Shown here in pieces: positions 1 to 7,122 of a DNA stretch of 18,084 bases. The DNA is from DYGT01 sp964607795 (GTDB lineage Bacteria > Patescibacteriota > Microgenomatia > UBA8517), in NCBI GenBank assembly GCA_964607795.1, contig CAZSLA010000019.1:1-18084 (forward strand). Direction: 5' to 3'. Both the position numbers and the translations under genes were made by a program. The notes beneath the pieces were generated by a model. It worked only from the letters and a program-made list of their open reading frames with translations. It searched no databases and was not told the DNA's origin. How positions within the stretch are numbered: position 1 is the stretch's first letter; every line of letters begins with the position of its first letter.

Positions 1-207
1 CCTTAACTGCGGGCCGATTGCATCCATCACTTCGCCGTCTAGCTTGTCGCTTAAAAGCGTCAAAAGCGCATCTGCCCCGCCAGCTTTCGCCAAAAATTCA
101 GCAGGCTCAAGCGGCCGGTCAAACTCAGAAACCAAGACTTCGTGGCCGCTTGCCAGAAGCGGCTGTAAACTTTCACCCGGTAGCTTGCGGCTGACAAAGA
201 CTTTCAT
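1..207 (-). CDS. D-isomer-specific 2-hydroxyacid dehydrogenase, N-terminal part (glyoxylate/hydroxypyruvate reductase type)
   Basis: Only the first 69 codons are inside the window; the gene runs off the left edge. The start is the ATG at 207, and the stop of the upstream sugar kinase abuts it with no gap. The visible protein begins MKVFVSRKLPGESLQPLL and continues with HEVLVSEFDRPL and GADALLTLLSDKLDGEVMDA. That is the typical first half of the substrate-binding domain of NAD(P)H-dependent glyoxylate/hydroxypyruvate reductases. The NAD-binding GxGxxG motif and the catalytic Arg/Glu/His lie outside the window, so the substrate cannot be decided; phosphoglycerate dehydrogenase is the main alternative. 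It is the last gene seen in the GAPDH-to-kinase operon, which suggests a role in C2/C3 acid or redox metabolism. Confidence 0.72.
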   Translation of the reverse strand, partial: MKVFVSRKLPGESLQPLLASGHEVLVSEFDRPLEPAEFLAKAGGADALLTLLSDKLDGEVMDAIGPQLR

Positions 208-1197
208 TTAAATTTCCTTAATCTCCACGCTACACGATTCGGCCCTACTGAGCCATTGTGGCAAATCTTGAGCCGTTAGTAAACCCCTTTGGCTGCCGAT
301 ATAGCCGATAACCGAGGCTGAATTGACTGTCCCCCAAAGCAGGGCCTCGTGCATGGCTTTGCCCTGGATCAAAGCAGCCACACAGCCCGCGCCAAAAGCG
401 TCACCAGCTCCGGTGCGCTCATAAGCATCCACCGGCAAAACGCCGCTATGGTAAAAGCGTTCACCGTCATAGGCATATGCCCCGCCCCCGCCATCGGTGA
501 TAATGCTTATTTTTGGCCCCAAGTCACAGGTGGCCTGTAACAGCTCTTTTTCCTTGTTATGGCTGTTGGTAATACTCGTTAAGCTTTCGGCCTCACTGCG
601 ATTGATATACACAATATAGGTCTCGGCCAAAACATTTTGGATTTTTTCTAAGCCCGCCCGGATTTGCCGGCTGCCCGGGTTAAAGGCGAGCTTCACCTGG
701 TTTGTCTTCACCCAGTCAAGCACTTGGGCATAATAGCCATCAAAATTCTCCGCCATCGAGGTTAGATAAGCCCACTCAACCGCGGGAAAACTGTTAGGGA
801 AGGAATAAACGCGCTCCGGCCGGTAAGTAAAAATTGTGCGTTCGCCACCGTAGTTGATGATCGTTGAATAATTGGACGGACTGTTTTCCTGCACCGTAAG
901 GTAACTTAAGTCAACACGCTCCTCCTCGAGCCTTGCCCGGATGGTTTTGGCAATGTGATCATCCCCCAGGGTGGTTACCAGGCCCGCCCGCACTCCAAGG
1001 CGCACTACCCCCACGGCGTTATTTGCAGCATTGCCGCCGACCGAAACCTCCAAGTTTTTAACCGGAATTTTGTCGCCATAAGTAAAGCAAATGAAGCACT
1101 CTTTATCATCCAGGCTGCACATGGCTTCACTTTCGGTGGGGGTCATAAACGTGTCATATGTCACATCCCCAATGGACAAAAGTTTCAAATTATCCAT
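208..1197 (-). CDS. PfkB-family carbohydrate kinase
   Basis: This is a ribokinase-fold sugar kinase of 329 residues, a normal length. Visible motifs are the glycine-rich N-terminal signature VGGNAANNA (residues 53-61) followed by RLG, an NxxE motif (NRSE, 199-202) linked to magnesium/phosphate binding, ITDGGGGAYAY (233-243), and the second signature RTGAGDAFGAG (261-271) with catalytic Asp266. The ATG at 1197 is preceded by GAGGAGG six bases upstream, which lies inside the end of the aldolase gene; the two genes overlap by 8 bases. The family covers ribokinase, fructokinase, adenosine kinase and minor 6-phosphofructokinase, and substrate cannot be read from these motifs. Placed directly after aldolase in a cluster with no PfkA-type enzyme, it is the obvious candidate for fructose-6-phosphate or sugar phosphorylation. 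That assignment is inference. Confidence 0.9.
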   Translation of the reverse strand: MDNLKLLSIGDVTYDTFMTPTESEAMCSLDDKECFICFTYGDKIPVKNLEVSVGGNAANNAVGVVRLGVRAGLVTTLGDDHIAKTIRARLEEERVDLSYLTVQENSPSNYSTIINYGGERTIFTYRPERVYSFPNSFPAVEWAYLTSMAENFDGYYAQVLDWVKTNQVKLAFNPGSRQIRAGLEKIQNVLAETYIVYINRSEAESLTSITNSHNKEKELLQATCDLGPKISIITDGGGGAYAYDGERFYHSGVLPVDAYERTGAGDAFGAGCVAALIQGKAMHEALLWGTVNSASVIGYIGSQRGLLTAQDLPQWLSRAESCSVEIKEI

Positions 1198-2203
1198 GGA
1201 TATCCTCCTCAGGATTGTACTGCCCTAGCCTGGCAAGGGCATTCAGGCGCGCTCGCTCAAGGAGAGCCTCCTGGGCAAAACTTTTGTTTCGCGGATCTTT
1301 AGCCCAAGCCTCCAGAGCCGGAACCTGAAGGGCACGGCCAAAGCTAAAGCTTAATTGCCACGGCAAATCCTTTACTTTATTGACTTCCTGCAAATAAAGC
1401 GTGGCTGTTTGAGGAGATAAACCCCCGGATAAAAACACCACGCCAGGGACGGCGGGCGGCACGGCCTTAACCAAAACGCGCACCGTCTTTTGGGCAACCA
1501 CATAGGTTTCATCTTTGGGTTCAAAGTCTTTGCCTGGGACAACAAAATTGGTTTTCAAAAGTAAGCACTCCAAAGCCACGTCCCTTTTCTCCAGGGCCGA
1601 AAAAACTTCGGTCAAAGTAGCAATTGTTACTGCTTCGCATGTATGTATGTCGTGGTTGCCATCCATCAAAACCTCGGGCTCCACGATCGGCACCATGCCG
1701 TGCTCCTGGGAAATGTAGGCAAATTCAGCCAAATTTTTGGCATTTTCTTTTAGTACTTCAGAGGTCGGGGTGCCACTTGAAATTACAGATACGGCGCGCC
1801 ATTTGGTAAAGCGGATGCCGTGTGCCTTGTATTTTACCAAACGCTCGGGCAGGTTACATAGACCTTGGGTAATTTTTTCTAAAGGCGAATTAGGCGCGTC
1901 AATCTTGCCTTCATCTACCTTTACCCCAGGGATTATGCCGCATCCGGTCAACACATCGTGCAAAAAGATACCGCTTGCATTTTCCTGAAAAACCGTCTCG
2001 TCAAATAAAATTACACCGCTTATGTATTTTTCCAGTTCCGGCGTGGCAAAAAGCATCTCGCGGTAAGCCAAACGGTTTTCCAGGCTATTTTCCATGTCCA
2101 AGGCACTAAAGCGCTTTTCAATAGTCGGGCCAGATTCATCGGCCGCCAAAATGCCTTTTGGCTTTTCCACTAAGTTTTGGGCAATTTTTGTAAGCTCCTC
2201 CAC
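1190..2203 (-). CDS. class I fructose-bisphosphate aldolase (eukaryote-like)
   Basis: It cleaves fructose 1,6-bisphosphate to dihydroxyacetone phosphate and glyceraldehyde 3-phosphate through a Schiff base, without metal. At 337 residues it is close to the 340-363 of the animal/plant-type class I family. Landmarks are LAADES with Asp22, KWR with Lys134, PIVEPE with Glu175, the Schiff-base lysine in LLLKTNF (Lys217), and the phosphate-binding SGGLSPQTA loop. These match rabbit muscle aldolase Asp33, Lys146, Glu187 and Lys229 respectively. Translation starts at a GTG (2203), giving MEELTKIAQN; no ATG is placed better. Twenty bases separate it from the transketolase C-subunit upstream, and its 3' end overlaps the kinase start by 8 bases. 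Its products feed directly to the triose-phosphate isomerase and GAPDH encoded nearby. Confidence 0.95.
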   Translation of the reverse strand: MEELTKIAQNLVEKPKGILAADESGPTIEKRFSALDMENSLENRLAYREMLFATPELEKYISGVILFDETVFQENASGIFLHDVLTGCGIIPGVKVDEGKIDAPNSPLEKITQGLCNLPERLVKYKAHGIRFTKWRAVSVISSGTPTSEVLKENAKNLAEFAYISQEHGMVPIVEPEVLMDGNHDIHTCEAVTIATLTEVFSALEKRDVALECLLLKTNFVVPGKDFEPKDETYVVAQKTVRVLVKAVPPAVPGVVFLSGGLSPQTATLYLQEVNKVKDLPWQLSFSFGRALQVPALEAWAKDPRNKSFAQEALLERARLNALARLGQYNPEEDIHG

Positions 2204-2223
2204 TTATTTAGCTTAACACGAAT

Positions 2224-3222
2224 TTAGACGTGCTGCACCCTGGCAAGCACGCGCTTGACGCTTTTTATGATGGCATCACTACCAAGGCCATATTCTGCTT
2301 TGAGCTCGCCCACCTCCCCGGACTGGCCGAAACGGTTTGCAACGCCCACAAATTCCATGGGGACGGGGTAGTTTTGTGCTAGAATTTCGGCAATTGCTCC
2401 GCCCAAGCCGGCTTTGATCTGATGATCTTCAACCGAAACCACTGCCCCGGAAATCTTGGCTTCATGGATAATTGCCTGCTCATCCAAAGGAGCCAGGGAG
2501 TGGCAGCTCACTACCCGCAGGGCAATACCCGCTTTTTTAAGCTTGTCTGCGGCCACAAGCGCTTCATAGACTAAAGGCCCAACGGCAATAAGCGAAGCCT
2601 TGGGGTCTTTGTCTTGCCATAAAACGTTTACTTTACCCAGGGTAAAGGGGGTCTTAGGTGTGGTGATTACAGGTGTTTTGGACCTTGTAAGCCTGATATA
2701 GCTGGGCCTGGGGCTCTCAGCCGCCACCAATACAGCTTTTTTTGCCTCTTCAAAATCACAGGGCAGCAAAATATCCATGTTAGGGAGCACCCGCATCAAG
2801 GCAATATCCTCAAGCATCTGATGCGTGGCTCCGTCTTCACCCACATCCAGGCCGGTATGCCCGCCAACCAGCTTGACCGGGGCGTTATTTAAAGCAATCG
2901 TTGTCCTGATTTGCTCCCAGTTTCTGCCCGGAGAAAAAACAGCAAAGCTCGTAACAAAGGGGGTTTTGCCATAAATGGCCATACCCGAGGCAATGGTTAC
3001 CAGAGCCTGCTCGGCTACCCCCACCTGCCAAAAGCGTTCGGGAAACTCTTTGGCAAAGTCGGCTACACGCGTTGACTCCTCCAAATCAGCCGTCAAAACC
3101 ACAATCTTCTCATTTTTCTGGGCAGCCCCCACCAAGCCCGCGCCAAAACCGTCACGTGTGGCCTTTAAGCCAACACTATTTTTAAACAGCTCGGGATTTA
3201 ATTTTAGTTTTTCGTTTAGCAT
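2224..3222 (-). CDS. transketolase, C-terminal (pyrimidine-binding) subunit
   Basis: This is the second half of a split transketolase: the pyrimidine-binding domain plus the C-terminal domain, 332 residues. With the adjacent N-subunit it would form the thiamine-diphosphate enzyme that moves two-carbon units between sugar phosphates. The conserved Glu that activates the thiamine aminopyrimidine sits in GVAEQA (Glu71). Also seen are TADLEES (44-50), GMAIYGKTPFVTSFAVF, GGHTGLDVGEDGATHQ and SVEDHQ near the C-terminus, all typical of this subunit. The ATG at 3222 directly follows the stop of the N-subunit, which implies translational coupling and about equal production. A 1-deoxyxylulose-5-phosphate synthase half is a less likely alternative, because the context is pentose-phosphate metabolism. 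Confidence 0.92.
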   Translation of the reverse strand: MLNEKLKLNPELFKNSVGLKATRDGFGAGLVGAAQKNEKIVVLTADLEESTRVADFAKEFPERFWQVGVAEQALVTIASGMAIYGKTPFVTSFAVFSPGRNWEQIRTTIALNNAPVKLVGGHTGLDVGEDGATHQMLEDIALMRVLPNMDILLPCDFEEAKKAVLVAAESPRPSYIRLTRSKTPVITTPKTPFTLGKVNVLWQDKDPKASLIAVGPLVYEALVAADKLKKAGIALRVVSCHSLAPLDEQAIIHEAKISGAVVSVEDHQIKAGLGGAIAEILAQNYPVPMEFVGVANRFGQSGEVGELKAEYGLGSDAIIKSVKRVLARVQHV

Positions 3223-4044
3223 TTATTTGCTGGTACCAATTTCTTTCAAAGCCGCTTTTGCCTCCTCCTTGCTTGGTGCCTTACCATGCCATAGGTAATT
3301 ATCTTCCATAAAGCTCACACCCTTGCCAGGGGTCGTTTTGGCAATAATTGCCGTGGGCTTGTCATAAACTTGTCTGGCCCGATTGACCGAGTTTAAAATC
3401 TGAGCATAATCGTGGCCGTTTATAGTTAAGGCGTGCCAACCAAAGGCTTGGTACTTGGCAAGCATGGGCTCAAGCGGCATCACATCCTCGGTCTTGCCGC
3501 TTATCTGGATATTATTGCGGTCAACAAAAAGCGTTAAATTGCCAAGCCTATGCTTTGCTGCAAACAGCACCGCTTCCCAATGGTTGCCCTCCTGATGCTC
3601 GGCATCACTTGCCAAGCAAAAGACGCGAAAGCGTTTATTGTCCCGCTTGGCAGCGGCCGCTATCCCGCATGCCTGGGCCAGACCAGAGCCCAAAGGGCCG
3701 GAGGTAGTTTCCACCCCGGGAAGCCTTTCGCGCTCGGGGTGGCCCTGAAGGGGGGAACCAAATTTACGGAGGCTCGTAAGCTTACTTGGGGGAAAATATC
3801 CAACCGCACTCAAGCTTGCATACAAAATAGGGGCAATGTGGCCGTTACTTAAAATTAGGCGGTCACGATCTTCCCAATCAGGATTTTTGGGGTCGTGATG
3901 GAGAATAGAAAAATAAAGACAGGCAAAAATATCCGCCATACCCAAAGGGCCCGCGGTATGACCGGAGCCAGCCTCAGCAAGCATTTTTATAACTTCACGC
4001 CTCAGCCCCCAAGCAACTTGGGAAAGTTTTGCATTGTCTGTCAT
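3223..4044 (-). CDS. transketolase, N-terminal (thiamine-diphosphate-binding) subunit
   Basis: This is the 273-residue N-terminal half of a split transketolase, binding the diphosphate of thiamine diphosphate. Visible are SGHTAGPLGMADI (His29), SNGH (His69), GHPER (His102), GPLGSGLAQACG (117-127) and the metal/diphosphate site ASDAEHQEGNHWEA followed by VDRNNIQISG (Asn178). The usual GDGE of that site is SDAE (146-149) here: the metal-ligand Asp147 and Glu149 remain, but both flanking glycines are replaced. The start ATG overlaps the stop of the upstream LOG-family gene by one base (TAATG), and the stop abuts the C-subunit start. Together the two subunits supply the carbon-shuffling step of the non-oxidative pentose-phosphate pathway. 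No transaldolase is encoded in this window. Confidence 0.93.
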   Translation of the reverse strand: MTDNAKLSQVAWGLRREVIKMLAEAGSGHTAGPLGMADIFACLYFSILHHDPKNPDWEDRDRLILSNGHIAPILYASLSAVGYFPPSKLTSLRKFGSPLQGHPERERLPGVETTSGPLGSGLAQACGIAAAAKRDNKRFRVFCLASDAEHQEGNHWEAVLFAAKHRLGNLTLFVDRNNIQISGKTEDVMPLEPMLAKYQAFGWHALTINGHDYAQILNSVNRARQVYDKPTAIIAKTTPGKGVSFMEDNYLWHGKAPSKEEAKAALKEIGTSK

Positions 4045-4706
4045 TAGTTGGTATATGCCCGGCCGTCTTGGTAATTTTTCTTTTTCATACGTTCCAGCCT
4101 TTTTTCAAAGCGCTTAATGGTGGGCAGCACCTCCTCACGCTTGGTGACAATTTCAAACACAGCCATTTCCGTGTGGTCGATGTTTAAGCCCTTTTTAATG
4201 GCATCAATAATCTCGAGCCAAAACTCGCCGAATAAAATAAACGGTTTGTGGTGACCGTAGTAAATATTGGCCAAAACCCAGGCCGTGCCAAACTCGCTTA
4301 TGGTGCCTGAGCCACCTTTGAAAATAATAAACATGTGGGCGTGCTCCATAAGCTTAAACATGCGTTCAATGTAATTACTGGTCACGATTTCTTTATCCGT
4401 AATATTGCCCAGATATTTGCCCTCAAAGCCCGGGGCGTCCTGGGGATAAAAAGTTACGGATAGGGTTTCGCCGTGTACCGCCTCTGCCCCCTGGGTGGAT
4501 GCATTCATGACTCCGGGCCCGCCACCATTGACAATCGTAAAACCCCGCTTGGCCAAATCGCAGGCAATGGCATACGCATCCTGGTAAATGGGGTCACTTG
4601 CAGGAATATTGGCATCGCCAAAAAAGGCAATATTTTTGATGAAACTGCGTTTCAGTTTGCCTATTTCCTTTTGCGGAATTTTTTTTATGTCGGTGGTTTT
4701 GCTCAT
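4044..4706 (-). CDS. LOG-family protein (nucleotide 5'-monophosphate phosphoribohydrolase type)
   Basis: This 220-residue Rossmann-like protein belongs to the LOG/lysine-decarboxylase-like family. Characterised members hydrolyse nucleoside or cytokinin riboside 5'-monophosphates to the free base and ribose 5-phosphate. It has NGGGPGVMNA (60-69) in place of the usual GGGxxGxMG loop, a conserved RMFKLME segment, and the FKGGSGTISE motif (129-138). The latter corresponds to PGGxGTxxE, with Lys130 replacing the usual proline and the catalytic-type Glu138 kept. Residues 1-24 are basic and appear to be an extension. The gene sits between ribulose-phosphate epimerase (6-base gap) and the transketolase N-subunit (1-base overlap). 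That placement would fit a source of ribose 5-phosphate, but the substrate is not shown by the sequence. Confidence 0.85.
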   Translation of the reverse strand: MSKTTDIKKIPQKEIGKLKRSFIKNIAFFGDANIPASDPIYQDAYAIACDLAKRGFTIVNGGGPGVMNASTQGAEAVHGETLSVTFYPQDAPGFEGKYLGNITDKEIVTSNYIERMFKLMEHAHMFIIFKGGSGTISEFGTAWVLANIYYGHHKPFILFGEFWLEIIDAIKKGLNIDHTEMAVFEIVTKREEVLPTIKRFEKRLERMKKKNYQDGRAYTN

Positions 4707-4712
4707 CTTTGC

Positions 4713-5357
4713 TTAAGTTTTAAGCTGGTCGTTAAATTGTTGCAAATTTTCTTCAATCTTACCACTAAGCAAGCTTCTGCCCACCACCACTTCACTCACC
4801 CCAAGCTTGGTCAAAGGTTTGATGTACTTGGGCTTTACCCCGCCGTCCACAATTATTGCAAAGTCACTGCCGCTTTCCTGTTTAAGTTTATGGAGCTTGG
4901 TTATTTTCGCATACACACGTTCGTCAAAATCCTGACCGCCAAAGCCGGCGTTAACGCTCATGACAAGCACCACATCCAAGCTAATCAAAAGCTTGGGGTG
5001 GATGTTCTCAGCCGGAGTATTAAGGTCCAAAGCAAAGCCCACGCCTGTGCCTCCTTCGGCCACTTTTTGCACAAAGGCAAACTGGTCCTCCATAAACTCA
5101 ATGTGGCCGATGACCCGATCCGCCCCTGCACGCACACACTTTTCTACCCAATTTACGGGCTCTTTGACCATGAGCTGAAAATCCAAAGCCAGCTTGGTTT
5201 CGATGTAGCCAAGAGTTGAGGGCTCAATGGTTTTATTGGCCGCAAAAACTCCGTCAATAATGTCCAGCTGCACCCGCTCAAAAAACTCTTCACAAGCATT
5301 CAACAAGACCTTTAATTCACTGGGGTTATTGGTCAAGATCGCGGGCACAATCTTCAT
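4713..5357 (-). CDS. rpe: ribulose-phosphate 3-epimerase, divergent
   Basis: This TIM-barrel enzyme is expected to interconvert ribulose 5-phosphate and xylulose 5-phosphate. At 214 residues it is normal in length. It has IVPAILTNN at the start, LDIIDGVFAANK (31-42), QLMVKEP (61-67), VMSVNAGFGGQDF (132-144) and IVDGGVKPKY (169-178), which give the phosphate-binding loop and both catalytic aspartates (Asp32, Asp171). The two histidines that normally coordinate the active-site metal are both glutamine here (Gln30 and Gln61), and the usual VNPGFGGQ has Ala for Pro. It may therefore be a divergent but active epimerase with altered metal binding, or a related epimerase; the operon context favours the former. 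It lies 6 bases after the GAPDH stop and before the LOG gene. Confidence 0.85.
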   Translation of the reverse strand: MKIVPAILTNNPSELKVLLNACEEFFERVQLDIIDGVFAANKTIEPSTLGYIETKLALDFQLMVKEPVNWVEKCVRAGADRVIGHIEFMEDQFAFVQKVAEGGTGVGFALDLNTPAENIHPKLLISLDVVLVMSVNAGFGGQDFDERVYAKITKLHKLKQESGSDFAIIVDGGVKPKYIKPLTKLGVSEVVVGRSLLSGKIEENLQQFNDQLKT

Positions 5358-5363
5358 AAGAAA

Positions 5364-6473
5364 TCATTGATTTTTAAAGGCTAAAGTAATCGGGTCTGTG
5401 GGCACACCACCAATATCCAGGGTATTACCAACGCGGATTACTTGCTCCACCAGTCTATTGGCATAGCCCCATTCATTGTCATACCAGGCAAAAATCTTAA
5501 CCATATTGCCCGCCACCACTTGAGTACTTAATAGATCCACTATGGCAGATTCGCTTCTACCGATAATATCAGATGAGACCAAAGGCTCCTCACTTACCGC
5601 CAATATGCCTTTGTAGATGGGGTTTTCCGAAGCTTCGCGCAAAGCCTGATTTACTTCTTCGACTGTGGCTTCTTGTTTCAAAAGAAGGGTAAAATCCGTA
5701 ATTGAGCCCGTGCACACCGGCACGCGCAAGGCCATACCGTCAAAAAGCCCTGCAAGCTCGGGGATAGTTTCTGTGGTGGCAATAGCGGCTCCGGTGGTGG
5801 TGGGGATGATGTTTTCCGCCGCCGCCCGGGCGCGGCGCATGTCCTTGTGAGAATTGTCCTGCAAATTTTGGTCGTCCGTATATCCATGTACCGTGGTCAT
5901 CATGGCCTTTGCAATGCCGAAGCGGGCATGCATCACAGCCGCAACCGGAGCCACGCAATTGGTGGTGCAACTGGCATTATTGATCACCATGGCCTGGCCG
6001 TCGTAGTCATTAACGCCCAGCACATAAGTACCCACATTACCACCTTTGGCAGGCGCCGAAATTACTACTCTTTTAGCTCCACCTAGGGCGTGCTTTTTGG
6101 CGTCCTCCTCGGTCGTAAAGACGCCAGTTGATTCAATGATCACTTCAGCCATGTACTGGCTCCAAGGGATTTTGGCCGGATTTTTTTGAGCAGTAACGGG
6201 AATTTTAAGATCCTCGCCTTTTACTTTTAAATAGCCGATTAAGGGGTCCTCGTCTGTGGCTTCTTTAGCTGGTTTCACTTCCTCGGCCAGGACCTCTTTG
6301 GCAAACTTGCGGTAGGTGGTATCGTAATTTACCAAGTGCGCCCAGCCGGCCACATTCATGGAGCCGCTGGTGTTAATAGCCATAATCTGCACCTGCCCTG
6401 CTTGGCGCGTAAGGGCTATGCGCGCCGCCAATCTGCCAATCCTCCCAAAACCGTTTATACCAAGCTTAACCAT
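5364..6473 (-). CDS. gap: glyceraldehyde-3-phosphate dehydrogenase, type I
   Basis: It oxidises glyceraldehyde 3-phosphate to 1,3-bisphosphoglycerate in the cytoplasm. Clear family marks are the N-terminal INGFGRIGR (6-14), the catalytic NNASCTTNC (Cys169), TTVHGYT with His196, and the C-terminal WYDNEWGYANRL. At 369 residues it is about 30 longer than usual; the extra sequence lies around residues 57-80 and is rich in Glu and Lys. At the end of the second strand, where NAD-specific enzymes have Asp, the sequence is AINTSGS (Thr35), so cofactor choice may be relaxed or favour NADP. It is the first gene of the left operon. No Shine-Dalgarno site is visible before the ATG. A poor -10-like TATGCT lies only about 6 bases upstream, so the message may be nearly leaderless; this last point is weak. 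Confidence 0.97.
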   Translation of the reverse strand: MVKLGINGFGRIGRLAARIALTRQAGQVQIMAINTSGSMNVAGWAHLVNYDTTYRKFAKEVLAEEVKPAKEATDEDPLIGYLKVKGEDLKIPVTAQKNPAKIPWSQYMAEVIIESTGVFTTEEDAKKHALGGAKRVVISAPAKGGNVGTYVLGVNDYDGQAMVINNASCTTNCVAPVAAVMHARFGIAKAMMTTVHGYTDDQNLQDNSHKDMRRARAAAENIIPTTTGAAIATTETIPELAGLFDGMALRVPVCTGSITDFTLLLKQEATVEEVNQALREASENPIYKGILAVSEEPLVSSDIIGRSESAIVDLLSTQVVAGNMVKIFAWYDNEWGYANRLVEQVIRVGNTLDIGGVPTDPITLAFKNQ

Positions 6474-6522
6474 AAAATTAGCATACTACACATTAACAGT
6501 CAGATGAAGTGGTGCTTGTATG

Positions 6523-7122
6523 ATGTTCCGCCACGCTACACACAACAGATGCCAGAAGAAGAATCTCAAACAGAACAACCAAACCCAAATTCTTGACTTA
6601 ACCCATGAATGGCAATCTTTGAACGATGGAGTTTCCAAAGCAAAAGCTGTATATTAATAAATTACCCGAAGGCCAAGCTCAAGGAACAGATAACGCAGGC
6701 ATTATCCACTTAAAAGCCGTAGTACAAAAAAATTACAGACATAAAGCAGGCACCTTCAAATATTAGTTTTAAGGATCATTTAGAAACTTTTCTACATAAC
6801 TTGAATCCGCACATTGTTGGTATTTTGAACGAAATAAAAGAGGTAATAAATGCACCAAACGATCAATTTGAGCAGCTAGATAAAGAAGTTTATTCCCACA
6901 ATCTGCTTATGCCAACATCGACAAAGACAAGCAAAAAGTCTCAAATACTAGTCAGAGAAATTACTCAACAAATGGCCACCAACATCGCAGAGCATGTTGC
7001 ATCTAGCAAAACAGCACACCCAAAACCCTAGAGCTATAATAAGAGAAGCGCTTGGCAAGGTTGGCGACGCGGATATTAAGACTGGTTTTAGAATTGCGTT
7101 AAGCCCCAACAATACCGATTAA
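6523..7122 (+). pseudogene. decayed plus-strand gene of unknown function, at least three frameshifts
   Basis: No intact gene fills this stretch, but protein-like reading passes through all three plus frames in order. It starts as MFRHATHN...LTHEWQSLNDGVSKAKAVY (6523-6657). It then continues in a second frame as INKLPEGQAQGTDNAGIIHL (6652-6730). After a run of seven A at 6726-6732 it shifts to a third frame, SFKDHLETFLHNLNPHIVGI and onward, to a stop at 7029-7031. Finally PRAIIREALGKVGDADIK and FRIALSPNNTD run in the first frame to a stop at 7120-7122, which interlocks with the PGK stop. The continuity suggests one ancestral protein of about 190 residues broken by indels. The family is not recognised. 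The region is AT-rich and points opposite to its neighbours. Assembly indels are an alternative, though flanking genes are intact. Confidence 0.55.

Noticed and set aside
4473..5219. Long plus-strand open frame (248 codons) opposite the LOG and epimerase genes
   Set aside because: It is antisense to two genes with clear motifs, spans their boundary, has no ribosome-binding site and its translation looks unlike any family.
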